In this document: positions 1 through 5,134 of the stretch, piece by piece
Layout: every line of letters begins with the position of its first letter
Position numbering within the stretch: the first letter of the stretch is position 1
From: Chloroflexota bacterium
GTDB lineage: Bacteria > Chloroflexota > Limnocylindria > Limnocylindrales > CSP1-4
Direction: 5' to 3'
Length of the DNA stretch: 5,134 bases
NCBI GenBank assembly: GCA_029858845.1
Contig: JAOUEG010000153.1
Span: 1-5,134, forward strand
The notes under the pieces: model-generated
Databases searched by the model: none
What the model saw: only the letters and a program-made list of their open reading frames with translations
What the model was told of the DNA's origin: nothing
Translations under genes and position numbers: made by a program

Positions 1-640
1 GCTCGGCCTGGCGGTCGTCCTTGCGGCCTTCCCGCAGTACGCCCTGCGCATCGGGTCCATCGCCCAGGTCGGTGCGTTGGCGGACCAGGATGCGAGTCGA
101 AGTGAGGTCGGCGGAGCGATCCTGAGCCGCGCGACGGAAACGCTGGCTGCGGCGCTGGTCATCGTGGACCATCCGGTCCTCGGTGTCGGGCCGGACATGT
201 TCAACGAGAACTACCAGGCCTATGCGGAGGTGGTCGGGATCCTCGTCAAGCAGGGCGCCACGCGCGAGGCCCACAACCTGTACCTCGGCATCGGCGCCGA
301 GCTGGGACTGGTCGGGCTCGCCGTCTTCCTCTGGATCGGTATCCAGACCATGGGGATGATCGCCAAGGCCCGGCGACTGAGCATCCGACGACGACCGGAC
401 CTGGAGCAGTTGACGACGCCCTTCGCTCTCGCGCTGCTCACCTACTACGTGACCGGCCTGTTCCTGCACCTCTCATTCGCGCGGTTCTACTTCCTCATGC
501 TCGCGCTGGCCGGCGCGGCGGCGGTCATCACCCTGCGCGAGATGGCCGCCGAGGACGCCCGCGAAGGGCCGGGACGGAACGACGCTGCGGCGGCGCAACC
601 GGCCTCGCCTGATACGTCGGGGGGGCTGCCTGCTACCTGA
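1..640 (+). CDS. O-antigen ligase/polymerase family (Wzy_C) membrane protein, C-terminal part
   Basis: The frame is open from base 2 through the left edge, so the true start is outside the window; an internal TTG at 77 is not a credible start. The visible 212 residues fit the C-terminal half of the O-antigen ligase / Wzy_C family, integral membrane proteins that polymerise or transfer surface polysaccharide on the outer face of the cytoplasmic membrane. Seen: the end of a membrane helix (about 1-13), then an external loop with an arginine (R43), DHPVLGVGPDMF (56-67) and AHNLYLG (90-96, H91). The last two match the family's 'dhPl.GvGp..f' and 'HN.yl' signatures. Hydrophobic segments follow at about 94-120, 140-158 and 161-178. 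The tail (about 180-212) is hydrophilic and rich in Ala, Pro and Gly. Loop arginine and histidine residues are important in characterised family members; R43 and H91 as their equivalents is inference. The specific polymer, and the choice between ligase and polymerase, cannot be read here. The gene ends 75 bp from the convergent regulator gene. Confidence 0.85.
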   Translation, partial: LGLAVVLAAFPQYALRIGSIAQVGALADQDASRSEVGGAILSRATETLAAALVIVDHPVLGVGPDMFNENYQAYAEVVGILVKQGATREAHNLYLGIGAELGLVGLAVFLWIGIQTMGMIAKARRLSIRRRPDLEQLTTPFALALLTYYVTGLFLHLSFARFYFLMLALAGAAAVITLREMAAEDAREGPGRNDAAAAQPASPDTSGGLPAT

Positions 641-657
641 CGCGGTCGCACGTGGTC

Positions 658-672
658 GCGGCATCCGGCCGC
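658..672. terminator. Weak GC hairpin between convergent genes
   Basis: In the 75-bp gap between the stops of the membrane protein (640) and the regulator (716), GCGGC (658-662) can pair with GCCGC (668-672) around the loop ATCCG. A second 4-bp hairpin, AGGC/GCCT, lies at 691-704. Neither has a T tract on either strand. These are the only terminator-like structures I see in this gap, and they could be chance in such GC-rich DNA. Confidence 0.2.
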
Positions 673-715
673 TCCGCTCCGCCAAGCTGAAGGCTCGTTC
701 GCCTGGGACGGGAGC

Positions 716-3631
716 TCATCCGCGACCGGACAGGACCAGCGACGCAGCCTCGGTCGGCGCCAGGGCCGAACCGATCTCGTAGGACTCGGCGAAGCGCTCG
801 GCACCCAGATCCTTGCGAGCCCGATCCATGGCGTCCGCCAGATCGAGGGGCTGGTACGGACCGGGCGCCACGCCACAGAGGCGTTGGCCGGCCCCGATCA
901 GGCGCGCTGCCCGTCCGGCATCCCCGATGCACGCGGCGAATACGCCCGCGTGCAGCAGGCCAGAGCCGAGGTCCGTGACAGAACCTCCGACCACCGCAGC
1001 CCGGACCGCCGCCCGATTCATGGCGACGGCCCGATCGCGATCGCCGCTGTCCCAGCTCACGGTCGCCATGCCGCGGGCTGCCTCGTAGCGCAGCTGGCCG
1101 CCACCCTGGATCCTCGCGAGACCCAGCATCTCGTGACCGATCCGCTGCCGCTCGTCCGTCGGAAGAACCCGCATCGTGACGAGCACTCGATCGGCCCGCA
1201 CCTGGCCCTCGGCGTCATCGATCTCGATGAAGTGCTTGCGTACCTCGTACAACTCATCGCGAACGGCCGACTCGCGCTCCCCCGACCATCGTCTCGCTTC
1301 CGCGAGGCCGAGGCGAGCCCACGCTTTGCCGTCAGCGCTGCCGTCGGACCCGCGCCCTTCGCTCTCGGCGTGAACCAGCACGGAGAGGGAACGGCGCAGC
1401 ATCGCGATCGCAGCCTCCTGGTTCCCACGATCGACGCTCAGCTGGCCGCCGTGATTCAGCGCGACGACGGTCGTCAGCGGATCCTCGGTCGCTTCGGCGA
1501 TCGCGATGGCCTCGTCGCTCCAGGCCATCGCAGCCTCACGCGACCCGCGCCGATCTGCGAGCCAGGAGCCCATGATGAGCGCGTACATCCTCCAGAGCGT
1601 CTCGTCCTCGACCGTTCGCGTGAGGAGATCGCGGACCCGCTCCTCACCGTCGGCGATCCCACCTCGGGTGACCCAGTGATTCCCCAGGGTCCAGGCGAGC
1701 GGAAGGACGGCCACCGGATCAGTGGGCAGCATCCGGTCCCACGTAGCGGTGAGATCGTCGATCACGCTCGAGATCTCATGGAGCGCATCGGAGCGCCCTC
1801 TGATCAGGAGAACGTGACTGAGCGCTCGGGATCTCTCGATGAAGTACCGATCATGCCGCTGCCCGACGACGTTCCAGTCTCCCGACTCCGCCAGCCGATC
1901 TCGGGCGTACAGCCGCAGCGTGACCAGGAGGCGGTACCGCGACGTTCCGCCCACCTGCGGTTCGACCTCGACGAGGGACGCGCTCACCAGCTCCTGGAGT
2001 ACGTCGAGCGTCGCCTCGAGGGTCGTGGCCAGAACGGCGCTCGCCGCTTCGACCGTGAACGGCCCCTCGAAGACGCCGAGGGCGGCGAACGCCGATCGCC
2101 GCTCAGGCCGGAGCAGACCGTAGCTCCATCCGACGGTGGCCTCCAGGGAACGATGGATCTCTCGATCCTGGTGCTCATCCACGAGGATCGCCGAGCGCCG
2201 GGCAAGCAGGGCGCCGATCTCTGATGGCGAGAGCACGGACGTCCGAGCGGCGGCCAGCTCGAGGGCAAGCGGCATGCCATCGAGGCGCCGACAGATCGCG
2301 CGGATCGCAGCAGAGTCCGCGCCTGCGCCCTCGGGCGACGGTCGAATCGAGCGGGCACGGTCGACGAACAGGGCCATCGCGCTGTCCGGCGCGTCGTCGT
2401 CGCGGTCGATGGACAGGCCCTCGAGCCGCAGGCGTTGTTCGCCGGCCAAGTCCAGGGACGTCCGGCTGGTGGCCAGCAGCCGCAGCTCGCGTGTCTCCGC
2501 CAGGAGCGTCCTCGCTGCATCGCGCGCTGCAGCCAGCACGTGCTCACAATTGTCAAGGATGACCAGGCACCGGCGCCCGCTCAGGGCGGCCGCCGCGGTC
2601 GCCACACTCTCTCCGGCAGCTCCCGAAGCGTGAGCGGCTGAGGCCACGGCGGAACCCACCATGGCCGCGTCCGCGACCCCGGCCAGATCGACGAGCCAGA
2701 CGCCATCCGGGAAGCGACCGGTCAGGTTCCACGCTGCCTCCACGGCCAGCCTGGTCTTCCCCACGCCACCCGGACCCAGCACCGTGACCAGGCGGTGCCC
2801 GGCCAGTGCCTCGGCCAGGGTGTCCCGTTCCCGAGTCCGATCAACGAATGACGTCAGGTATCTCGGCAGGTTCGTTGGAGAGGCAGCCGGCCTCAGGCTG
2901 AGTGACGGATCGTGCAGCAAGATCCGTTCCTCGAGTCGCGTCAGCAAGGGAGACGGTTCGACGCCCAGCTCCTCGTCGAACAGGTCGCGGACGGATCGAC
3001 AGGTGCTGAGCGCGTCGGCCTGCCTCCCAGCACGGTACAGCGCTTCGATCAGCAGGGCCCAGGCGTGCTCGTCGAACGATCGACGGCGACACAGATCTTC
3101 CAACTCGACGATGGACGGCGACCGACCGGATCGAAGGTCCGCCTCGAATCGGTCCATCTCGACCGACTCGTGGAGCTCCTCAAGGTTGGCGATCTCGGAC
3201 TCCAGCACGGGCAAGTCTTCGAGACCCTCGAACGGTCGACCTCTCCACAGAGCGAGAGCCTCCTCGAACAGCGGCACGGCAGACGCTGGATCCGAGCCTG
3301 CGATCCGTCGCGCCTCAGCAGAGGCGCGACGGAAGGTCACCGAATCGACGACGTCGCCATCGAGGAGCACGAGACGGTAGCCAGAGGGATCACGGAGGAT
3401 CCGCTCCTTGCCAAGCGCTCGCCGCAGATTCGACACGTGCGTATGCAGGGACGCGATGGCGCGGGCGTCGGCGTCCTCCCCCCAGATCTCGGTGACGATC
3501 CTGTCCGCGGAGACGCTTCGTCCGGGTTCGACGAGCAGCATGGCCAGCACCTCGAGATGCCGGCGGCCCCCCAGCGGCCGTCGTTCGTCGTCGTCGACGA
3601 TATCGACCGGGCCCAGGACGCTGAACCTCAT
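716..3631 (-). CDS. SARP-type (AfsR-like) transcriptional regulator with BTAD, NB-ARC/STAND ATPase and helical repeat C terminus
   Basis: This 971-residue protein has the full AfsR-like layout. Residues 1-90 form an OmpR-type winged helix (DRIVTEIWG at 43-51, HTHVSNLRRALG at 63-74). Residues about 97-240 are a bacterial transcriptional activation domain (LFEEALALWRGRPFEGL, 121-137; RSVRDLFDEELGVEPSP, 212-228). A linker (NLPRYLTSFVDR) leads to an NB-ARC ATPase: Walker A GPGGVGKT (286-293), Walker B LVILDNCEH (356-364), ATSR (387-390) and GMPLALELAAAR (452-463). A winged-helix-like part (about 494-580) and helical, probably TPR-type, repeats follow. The last 70 residues (AARLIGAGQ, 908-916; LGAERFAESYEIG, 942-954) match the usual end of this regulator class. 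AfsR-type proteins bind direct repeats and recruit RNA polymerase, with the ATPase and repeat parts acting as a switch; the inducer here is unknown. ATG at 3631 is preferred over the adjacent TTG at 3634 because MRFSVLGPV is the normal N terminus. No Shine-Dalgarno sequence precedes it. The gene is divergent from the VOC gene. All nucleotide-binding motifs are intact and I see no frameshift. Confidence 0.95.
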   Translation of the reverse strand: MRFSVLGPVDIVDDDERRPLGGRRHLEVLAMLLVEPGRSVSADRIVTEIWGEDADARAIASLHTHVSNLRRALGKERILRDPSGYRLVLLDGDVVDSVTFRRASAEARRIAGSDPASAVPLFEEALALWRGRPFEGLEDLPVLESEIANLEELHESVEMDRFEADLRSGRSPSIVELEDLCRRRSFDEHAWALLIEALYRAGRQADALSTCRSVRDLFDEELGVEPSPLLTRLEERILLHDPSLSLRPAASPTNLPRYLTSFVDRTRERDTLAEALAGHRLVTVLGPGGVGKTRLAVEAAWNLTGRFPDGVWLVDLAGVADAAMVGSAVASAAHASGAAGESVATAAAALSGRRCLVILDNCEHVLAAARDAARTLLAETRELRLLATSRTSLDLAGEQRLRLEGLSIDRDDDAPDSAMALFVDRARSIRPSPEGAGADSAAIRAICRRLDGMPLALELAAARTSVLSPSEIGALLARRSAILVDEHQDREIHRSLEATVGWSYGLLRPERRSAFAALGVFEGPFTVEAASAVLATTLEATLDVLQELVSASLVEVEPQVGGTSRYRLLVTLRLYARDRLAESGDWNVVGQRHDRYFIERSRALSHVLLIRGRSDALHEISSVIDDLTATWDRMLPTDPVAVLPLAWTLGNHWVTRGGIADGEERVRDLLTRTVEDETLWRMYALIMGSWLADRRGSREAAMAWSDEAIAIAEATEDPLTTVVALNHGGQLSVDRGNQEAAIAMLRRSLSVLVHAESEGRGSDGSADGKAWARLGLAEARRWSGERESAVRDELYEVRKHFIEIDDAEGQVRADRVLVTMRVLPTDERQRIGHEMLGLARIQGGGQLRYEAARGMATVSWDSGDRDRAVAMNRAAVRAAVVGGSVTDLGSGLLHAGVFAACIGDAGRAARLIGAGQRLCGVAPGPYQPLDLADAMDRARKDLGAERFAESYEIGSALAPTEAASLVLSGRG

Positions 3632-3688
3632 CAACCGATTCTAGGTATCCGCGATCCCGACAGGACAGGGCCATTTGGAAACGGTTGA
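3631..3688. repeat. Imperfect 11-bp inverted repeat spanning the divergent promoter region
   Basis: TCAACCGATTC at 3631-3641 and GAAACGGTTGA at 3678-3688 are inverted copies with 10 of 11 positions matching, about 47 bp centre to centre. Each arm faces outward toward one of the two divergent genes. The left arm overlaps the regulator's start codon and its presumed -10. The right arm lies 24-34 bp before the ATG of the VOC gene. A tandem GACAG pair (3659-3668) sits between them. This could be an operator pair for a shared regulator, possibly the SARP protein itself, or simply two similar promoter cores. Confidence 0.45.
3638..3643 (-). promoter_or_regulatory. Putative -10 element for leaderless transcription of the regulator gene
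   Basis: Read on the - strand, TAGAAT lies six bases (CGGTTG) before the ATG at 3631. It fits the TANNNT -10 consensus. That distance would place the transcription start at or within a few bases of the start codon, the arrangement of leaderless mRNAs common in actinobacteria. The absence of any purine-rich ribosome binding site before this ATG agrees. No convincing -35 is visible 17-18 bp upstream, where GTCCTG is only a poor match. The promoter is therefore weak or activator-dependent if real. Confidence 0.45.
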
Positions 3689-3711
3689 GGGACCTTGTCG
3701 ACGATGGAGGC

Positions 3712-4125
3712 ATGGATGCGACCCGCGGGAGCGGTATCGAGCCTCGGATCGACGGTGTCATCGTCTGCGTACGGAACATGCGCCAGACCCTGGCGTTCTA
3801 TCGGCTCCTCGGTCTGGAGATGCCTGCCGTACCGGACGGCGAGGGATTCGTGACCCTTCAGCACCACGGTCTTCACTTGGCATGGTGCTCTGATCCCGCC
3901 GAACGCGCCCTCGACCCCGGCCGACGCCGTCCGACCGGGCACGGGCAAGCGCGCCTGACCGTGCGGTGCGGGACGTGTTTCGACGTTGACGTGCTCTACC
4001 GGAAGGTCGTGGAGGCCGGGTGCCCGGTCCTCCTCGAGCCGTGCGATGCGCCGTGGGGCGCCCGTTGTTGCCGCGTGCTCGATCCGGACGGCGTCGTCGT
4101 GGAACTGTTTGCCCCATTCCCTTGA
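3712..4125 (+). CDS. VOC (glyoxalase/bleomycin resistance/dioxygenase) superfamily protein, cysteine-rich
   Basis: This small cytoplasmic protein of 137 residues has the two beta-alpha-beta-beta-beta modules of the vicinal oxygen chelate fold, the usual length for a single-domain member. Module 1 starts at DGVIVCVRNMRQTLAFYRLLGLEM (14-37), matching the 'V.d...t..FY...LG' signature. Module 2 runs from GQARLTVRC (78-86) through DVLYRKVVEAGCPV (93-106) to WGARCCRVLDPDGVVVELF (115-133). E131 sits at the usual C-terminal metal-ligand position, but the histidine normally found on the first strand of each module is absent, so metal-dependent glyoxalase I activity is doubtful. Eight cysteines (19, 59, 86, 89, 104, 111, 119, 120) include a CGTC motif and a vicinal pair. 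ATG at 3712 is chosen because the domain begins about 13 residues later; GGAGG lies only one base before it, so an in-frame TTG at 3685 cannot be excluded. The gene is divergent from the SARP regulator. Substrate is unknown; binding or sequestration of a small molecule is as likely as catalysis. Confidence 0.88.
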   Translation: MDATRGSGIEPRIDGVIVCVRNMRQTLAFYRLLGLEMPAVPDGEGFVTLQHHGLHLAWCSDPAERALDPGRRRPTGHGQARLTVRCGTCFDVDVLYRKVVEAGCPVLLEPCDAPWGARCCRVLDPDGVVVELFAPFP

Positions 4126-4136
4126 GAGCCGTCCGA

Positions 4137-4153
4137 GTTGAGGACCTGTTGAG
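4137..4153 (+). repeat. GTTGAG direct repeat with 11-bp period upstream of the lipoprotein gene
   Basis: GTTGAG occurs at 4137-4142 and again at 4148-4153, an exact 11-bp period, in the 75-bp gap before the lipoprotein gene. Direct repeats with 11-bp spacing are the kind of site bound by SARP and other OmpR-type winged-helix activators, often overlapping the -35. The second copy contains a TTGAGT that could serve as a -35, but no good -10 follows. GTTGAGG(G)ACCT is also found before the VOC gene (3684-3695). Function as an operator is inference; a two-copy 6-mer can arise by chance. Confidence 0.35.
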
Positions 4154-4187
4154 TCGTTCGCACGAGGCTGTGGTCAAAGCCAGCGCG

Positions 4188-4193
4188 AAGGAG
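4188..4193 (+). promoter_or_regulatory. Shine-Dalgarno site that sets the lipoprotein start
   Basis: AAGGAG lies seven bases before the ATG at 4201 and four before an in-frame GTG at 4198. The spacing favours ATG. It is the only strong, well-placed ribosome binding site in the window, in contrast to the apparently leaderless regulator gene. Confidence 0.8.
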
Positions 4194-4200
4194 ATATGTG

Positions 4201-4752
4201 ATGAACAGGACGGAGCAAGGACGACAGGCCGGGGTCGTCAAGAGGTCTCTTCGATGGATCGCCATGGCTGGAGCACTTGCGCTGGCCGTGACCGGATGCG
4301 CGAGTGATCCGACCACGTCAGACGAGTACGGGGAGCTTTCGGCGCAGCTCGCCAGCGTGACTGCGGAGCGCGATGCGCTTGCCGCAGCGAACGCATCGAT
4401 CTGGGTGGAGCTGCCCGCTGAGGCGGCGACGGCACTGGCCGCATACGGCGCGGCCGTCACCTCGGCTGACGGCCAGGCGATGCTCGAACACGTCACCGAT
4501 ACCTACACGTTCATCTCGTACGGCGACGTGACCGACGCCACGGCCTACGCCGACTGGGTCACCAAGTACTACGCGAACTTCAAGGTCGAACTACTCGGCG
4601 ACCCCATGGTCCTCGGCGGTGGCGATACGTACATCGTGGCCGAACCCGAACGAGTCACCACGCCAGCCCTCAAGGACGGCTTCTCCGTCTTCAGGCTCGT
4701 GCAGGTCGATGGCGTCTGGCTGGTCGACGAACACCGCTTCACCGGCGAGTAG
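4201..4752 (+). CDS. Lipoprotein with short coiled coil and probable NTF2-like (SnoaL-type) domain
   Basis: This 183-residue secreted lipoprotein starts at ATG 4201, set by the AAGGAG site upstream. The signal peptide has a basic n-region (K14, R15, R18), a hydrophobic core (about 19-30) and a lipobox VTGC with the lipidated cysteine at C33, so the mature protein should be anchored on the outer face of the membrane. After a short polar linker, residues 41-66 form a predicted coiled coil with heptad-spaced L46, V53 and L60 plus L50. The rest (about 68-183) resembles the NTF2/SnoaL-like fold: a helix followed by ADGQAMLEHVTDTYTFISYG (89-108), YADWVTKYYANF, beta segments, and FSVFRLVQVDGVWLVDEHRF (161-180), whose 'W.V..w.hrF' ending is typical of such domains. 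No catalytic residues can be assigned, and ligand binding or protein interaction is more likely. The gene lies 75 bp after the VOC gene in the same direction, so co-transcription is possible, but the gap is wide enough for its own promoter. The domain assignment is by pattern and is less sure than the lipoprotein call. Confidence 0.87.
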   Translation: MNRTEQGRQAGVVKRSLRWIAMAGALALAVTGCASDPTTSDEYGELSAQLASVTAERDALAAANASIWVELPAEAATALAAYGAAVTSADGQAMLEHVTDTYTFISYGDVTDATAYADWVTKYYANFKVELLGDPMVLGGGDTYIVAEPERVTTPALKDGFSVFRLVQVDGVWLVDEHRFTGE

Positions 4753-4785
4753 GGGCACGGATCGCAGGCGCTGCGGCACCCAGTC

Positions 4786-4799
4786 GGCGCCGTGGCGCC
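4786..4799 (+). terminator. GC-rich hairpin after the lipoprotein gene
   Basis: GGCGC (4786-4790) and GCGCC (4795-4799) can form a five-base-pair stem with a CGTG loop, 33 bp after the lipoprotein stop. No T tract follows, so it is at best a weak or non-canonical terminator. The rest of the 171-bp gap (4753-4923) holds no reading frame I can support. Confidence 0.25.
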
Positions 4800-4903
4800 T
4801 CCGTGGTTCCGGTCGACGGTCTCGGCGGCCGGGTGGCGACCCCGCGAGCCCGCCGGTTGCTGGTCGATCGCATCTGATCTCTGGCGCCCTGGACGCGGCC
4901 GGA

Positions 4904-4920
4904 GGGGCGGGCACCGCCCC
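4904..4920. terminator. Strong GC hairpin at the 3' end of the right-edge minus-strand gene
   Basis: GGGGCGG (4904-4910) and CCGCCCC (4914-4920) form a perfect seven-base-pair stem around the three-base loop GCA. The outer bases CC (4899-4900) and GG (4921-4922) could extend it past a small bulge. It lies three bases beyond the stop codon of the minus-strand gene and could serve both convergent genes. There is no T tract on either strand, so it would be a non-canonical terminator or an mRNA-stabilising 3' hairpin. Confidence 0.45.
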
Positions 4921-4923
4921 GGC

Positions 4924-5134
4924 TCAAGGGGCGTACAGCCAGTCCGTGTAGCCGAAGTTCTTGCCGGTCCTCGCCGGCATGGCCGCGCCGTAGCGAGTCC
5001 CGTAGCGACCGTCGATGAGCCACGGCTGCCATTCGTCGTCACCCTCGGCCGGCCAGCCGGCCCGCTCGTACAGGAACCGGGTGGCCCGCAGCAGCGCCCG
5101 GTCGGACCACGACCAGGCGTCGTAACCGGCCCGG
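4924..5134 (-). CDS. C-terminal end of a minus-strand protein with a Trp-rich tail, possibly alginate-lyase-like
   Basis: On the - strand the frame is open from the right edge (first full codon ends at 5133) to TGA at 4924-4926, giving 69 residues. It has no start because the gene continues beyond the window. That this is a real gene is supported by the sequence character: six tryptophans, many Tyr, Asp and Gly residues, no stop, and a coherent pattern GYDAWSWSDRALLRATRFLY (3-22), WPAEGDDEWQPWLIDGRYGT (27-46), PARTGKNFGYTDWLY (53-67). This looks like the end of a folded enzyme rather than a shadow of another frame, and no other gene occupies this stretch. The 'Y..W.W.d.aLlRa..fL' start resembles the helical-barrel C-terminal part of secreted polysaccharide lyases of the alginate lyase family. 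That resemblance is from memory and tentative; another glycan-active or hypothetical secreted protein is possible. It is convergent to the lipoprotein gene and followed by a strong GC hairpin. Confidence 0.75.
   Translation of the reverse strand, partial: RAGYDAWSWSDRALLRATRFLYERAGWPAEGDDEWQPWLIDGRYGTRYGAAMPARTGKNFGYTDWLYAP

Noticed and set aside
77..79. TTG as the start of a 187-residue membrane protein
   Set aside because: The same frame stays open to the left edge with hydrophobic, helix-like sequence before it, and the family is normally about twice this length. The gene is simply cut by the window.
619..625. Run of seven G near the 3' end of the membrane protein gene, a possible slippage site
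   Set aside because: It is short for phase variation and affects only the last few residues of a disordered tail.
641..660. Apparent palindrome around CACGTG after the membrane protein gene
   Set aside because: Only the central six bases are symmetric. The flanks form a short direct GGTCGC repeat rather than an inverted one, so no operator or att site is supported.
1037..1504. Three copies of the palindromic octamer GCGATCGC (1037, 1404, 1497), like the HIP1 element of cyanobacteria
   Set aside because: All lie inside the regulator's coding sequence, where GC-rich codons for Ala-Ile-Ala and Asp-Arg produce this octamer naturally. No other cyanobacterial trait is seen.
884..2224. 446-codon open frame on the + strand inside the regulator gene
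   Set aside because: It is antisense to the regulator, has no recognisable domains, and its composition (rich in Arg, Pro, Asp, Gly) is what the complement of GC-rich coding DNA gives. Long antisense frames are expected at this base composition.
2661..3688. Two further long + strand frames (2661-3380 and 2912-3688) opposite the regulator's N-terminal half
   Set aside because: They are Ser/Arg-rich or low in hydrophobic residues, show no domain pattern, and are fully covered by the well-supported SARP and BTAD coding sequence.
3631..4177. Minus-strand frames across the divergent region and the VOC gene
   Set aside because: They overlap a clear VOC domain on the other strand, are Arg/Pro-rich and lack any recognisable motif.
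4569..5042. 157-codon minus-strand frame across the lipoprotein 3' end and convergent gap
   Set aside because: It is Arg/Pro-rich with no pattern, overlaps the lipoprotein coding sequence and conflicts with the better-supported right-edge frame ending at 4924.

Overview
The window is a high-G+C bacterial segment with long actinobacterial-style reading frames. Its largest gene encodes a SARP-type DNA-binding region fused to an NB-ARC/STAND ATPase and a helical repeat region. That architecture is typical of Actinomycetota and also occurs in high-G+C Chloroflexota. Nothing in the window separates these two groups, and no RNA gene, mobile element or CRISPR array is visible.

Layout, left to right: (1) The 3' part of a membrane protein of the O-antigen ligase/polymerase (Wzy_C) family on the + strand, cut by the left edge and ending at 640. 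(2) Convergent to it, a 971-residue SARP-STAND transcriptional regulator on the - strand (716-3631). (3) An 80-bp divergent intergenic region (3632-3711) with a likely leaderless -10 element for the regulator and an imperfect 11-bp inverted repeat. (4) A cysteine-rich VOC/glyoxalase-superfamily protein on the + strand (3712-4125). (5) A 75-bp gap with a GTTGAG direct repeat of 11-bp period and a strong ribosome binding site. (6) A lipoprotein with a short coiled coil and a probable NTF2-like domain (4201-4752). (7) A 171-bp convergent gap with GC-rich hairpins. (8) The C-terminal 69 codons of a - strand gene running off the right edge, which has a conserved-looking tryptophan-rich tail and is perhaps alginate-lyase-like.

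The most suggestive relationship lies around the regulator. It is divergent from the VOC gene, and the VOC gene is followed in the same direction by the lipoprotein gene. A GGTTGA/GTTGAG-type motif sits near the 5' ends of all three genes. Ahead of the VOC and lipoprotein genes it extends to GTTGAGG(G)ACCT, and ahead of the lipoprotein it forms a direct repeat with the 11-bp spacing used by SARP/OmpR-type DNA-binding domains. A small local regulon (autoregulation plus VOC and lipoprotein) is therefore a testable inference, not something the sequence proves. The polysaccharide-related genes at the two edges are convergent to this core and need not be part of it.
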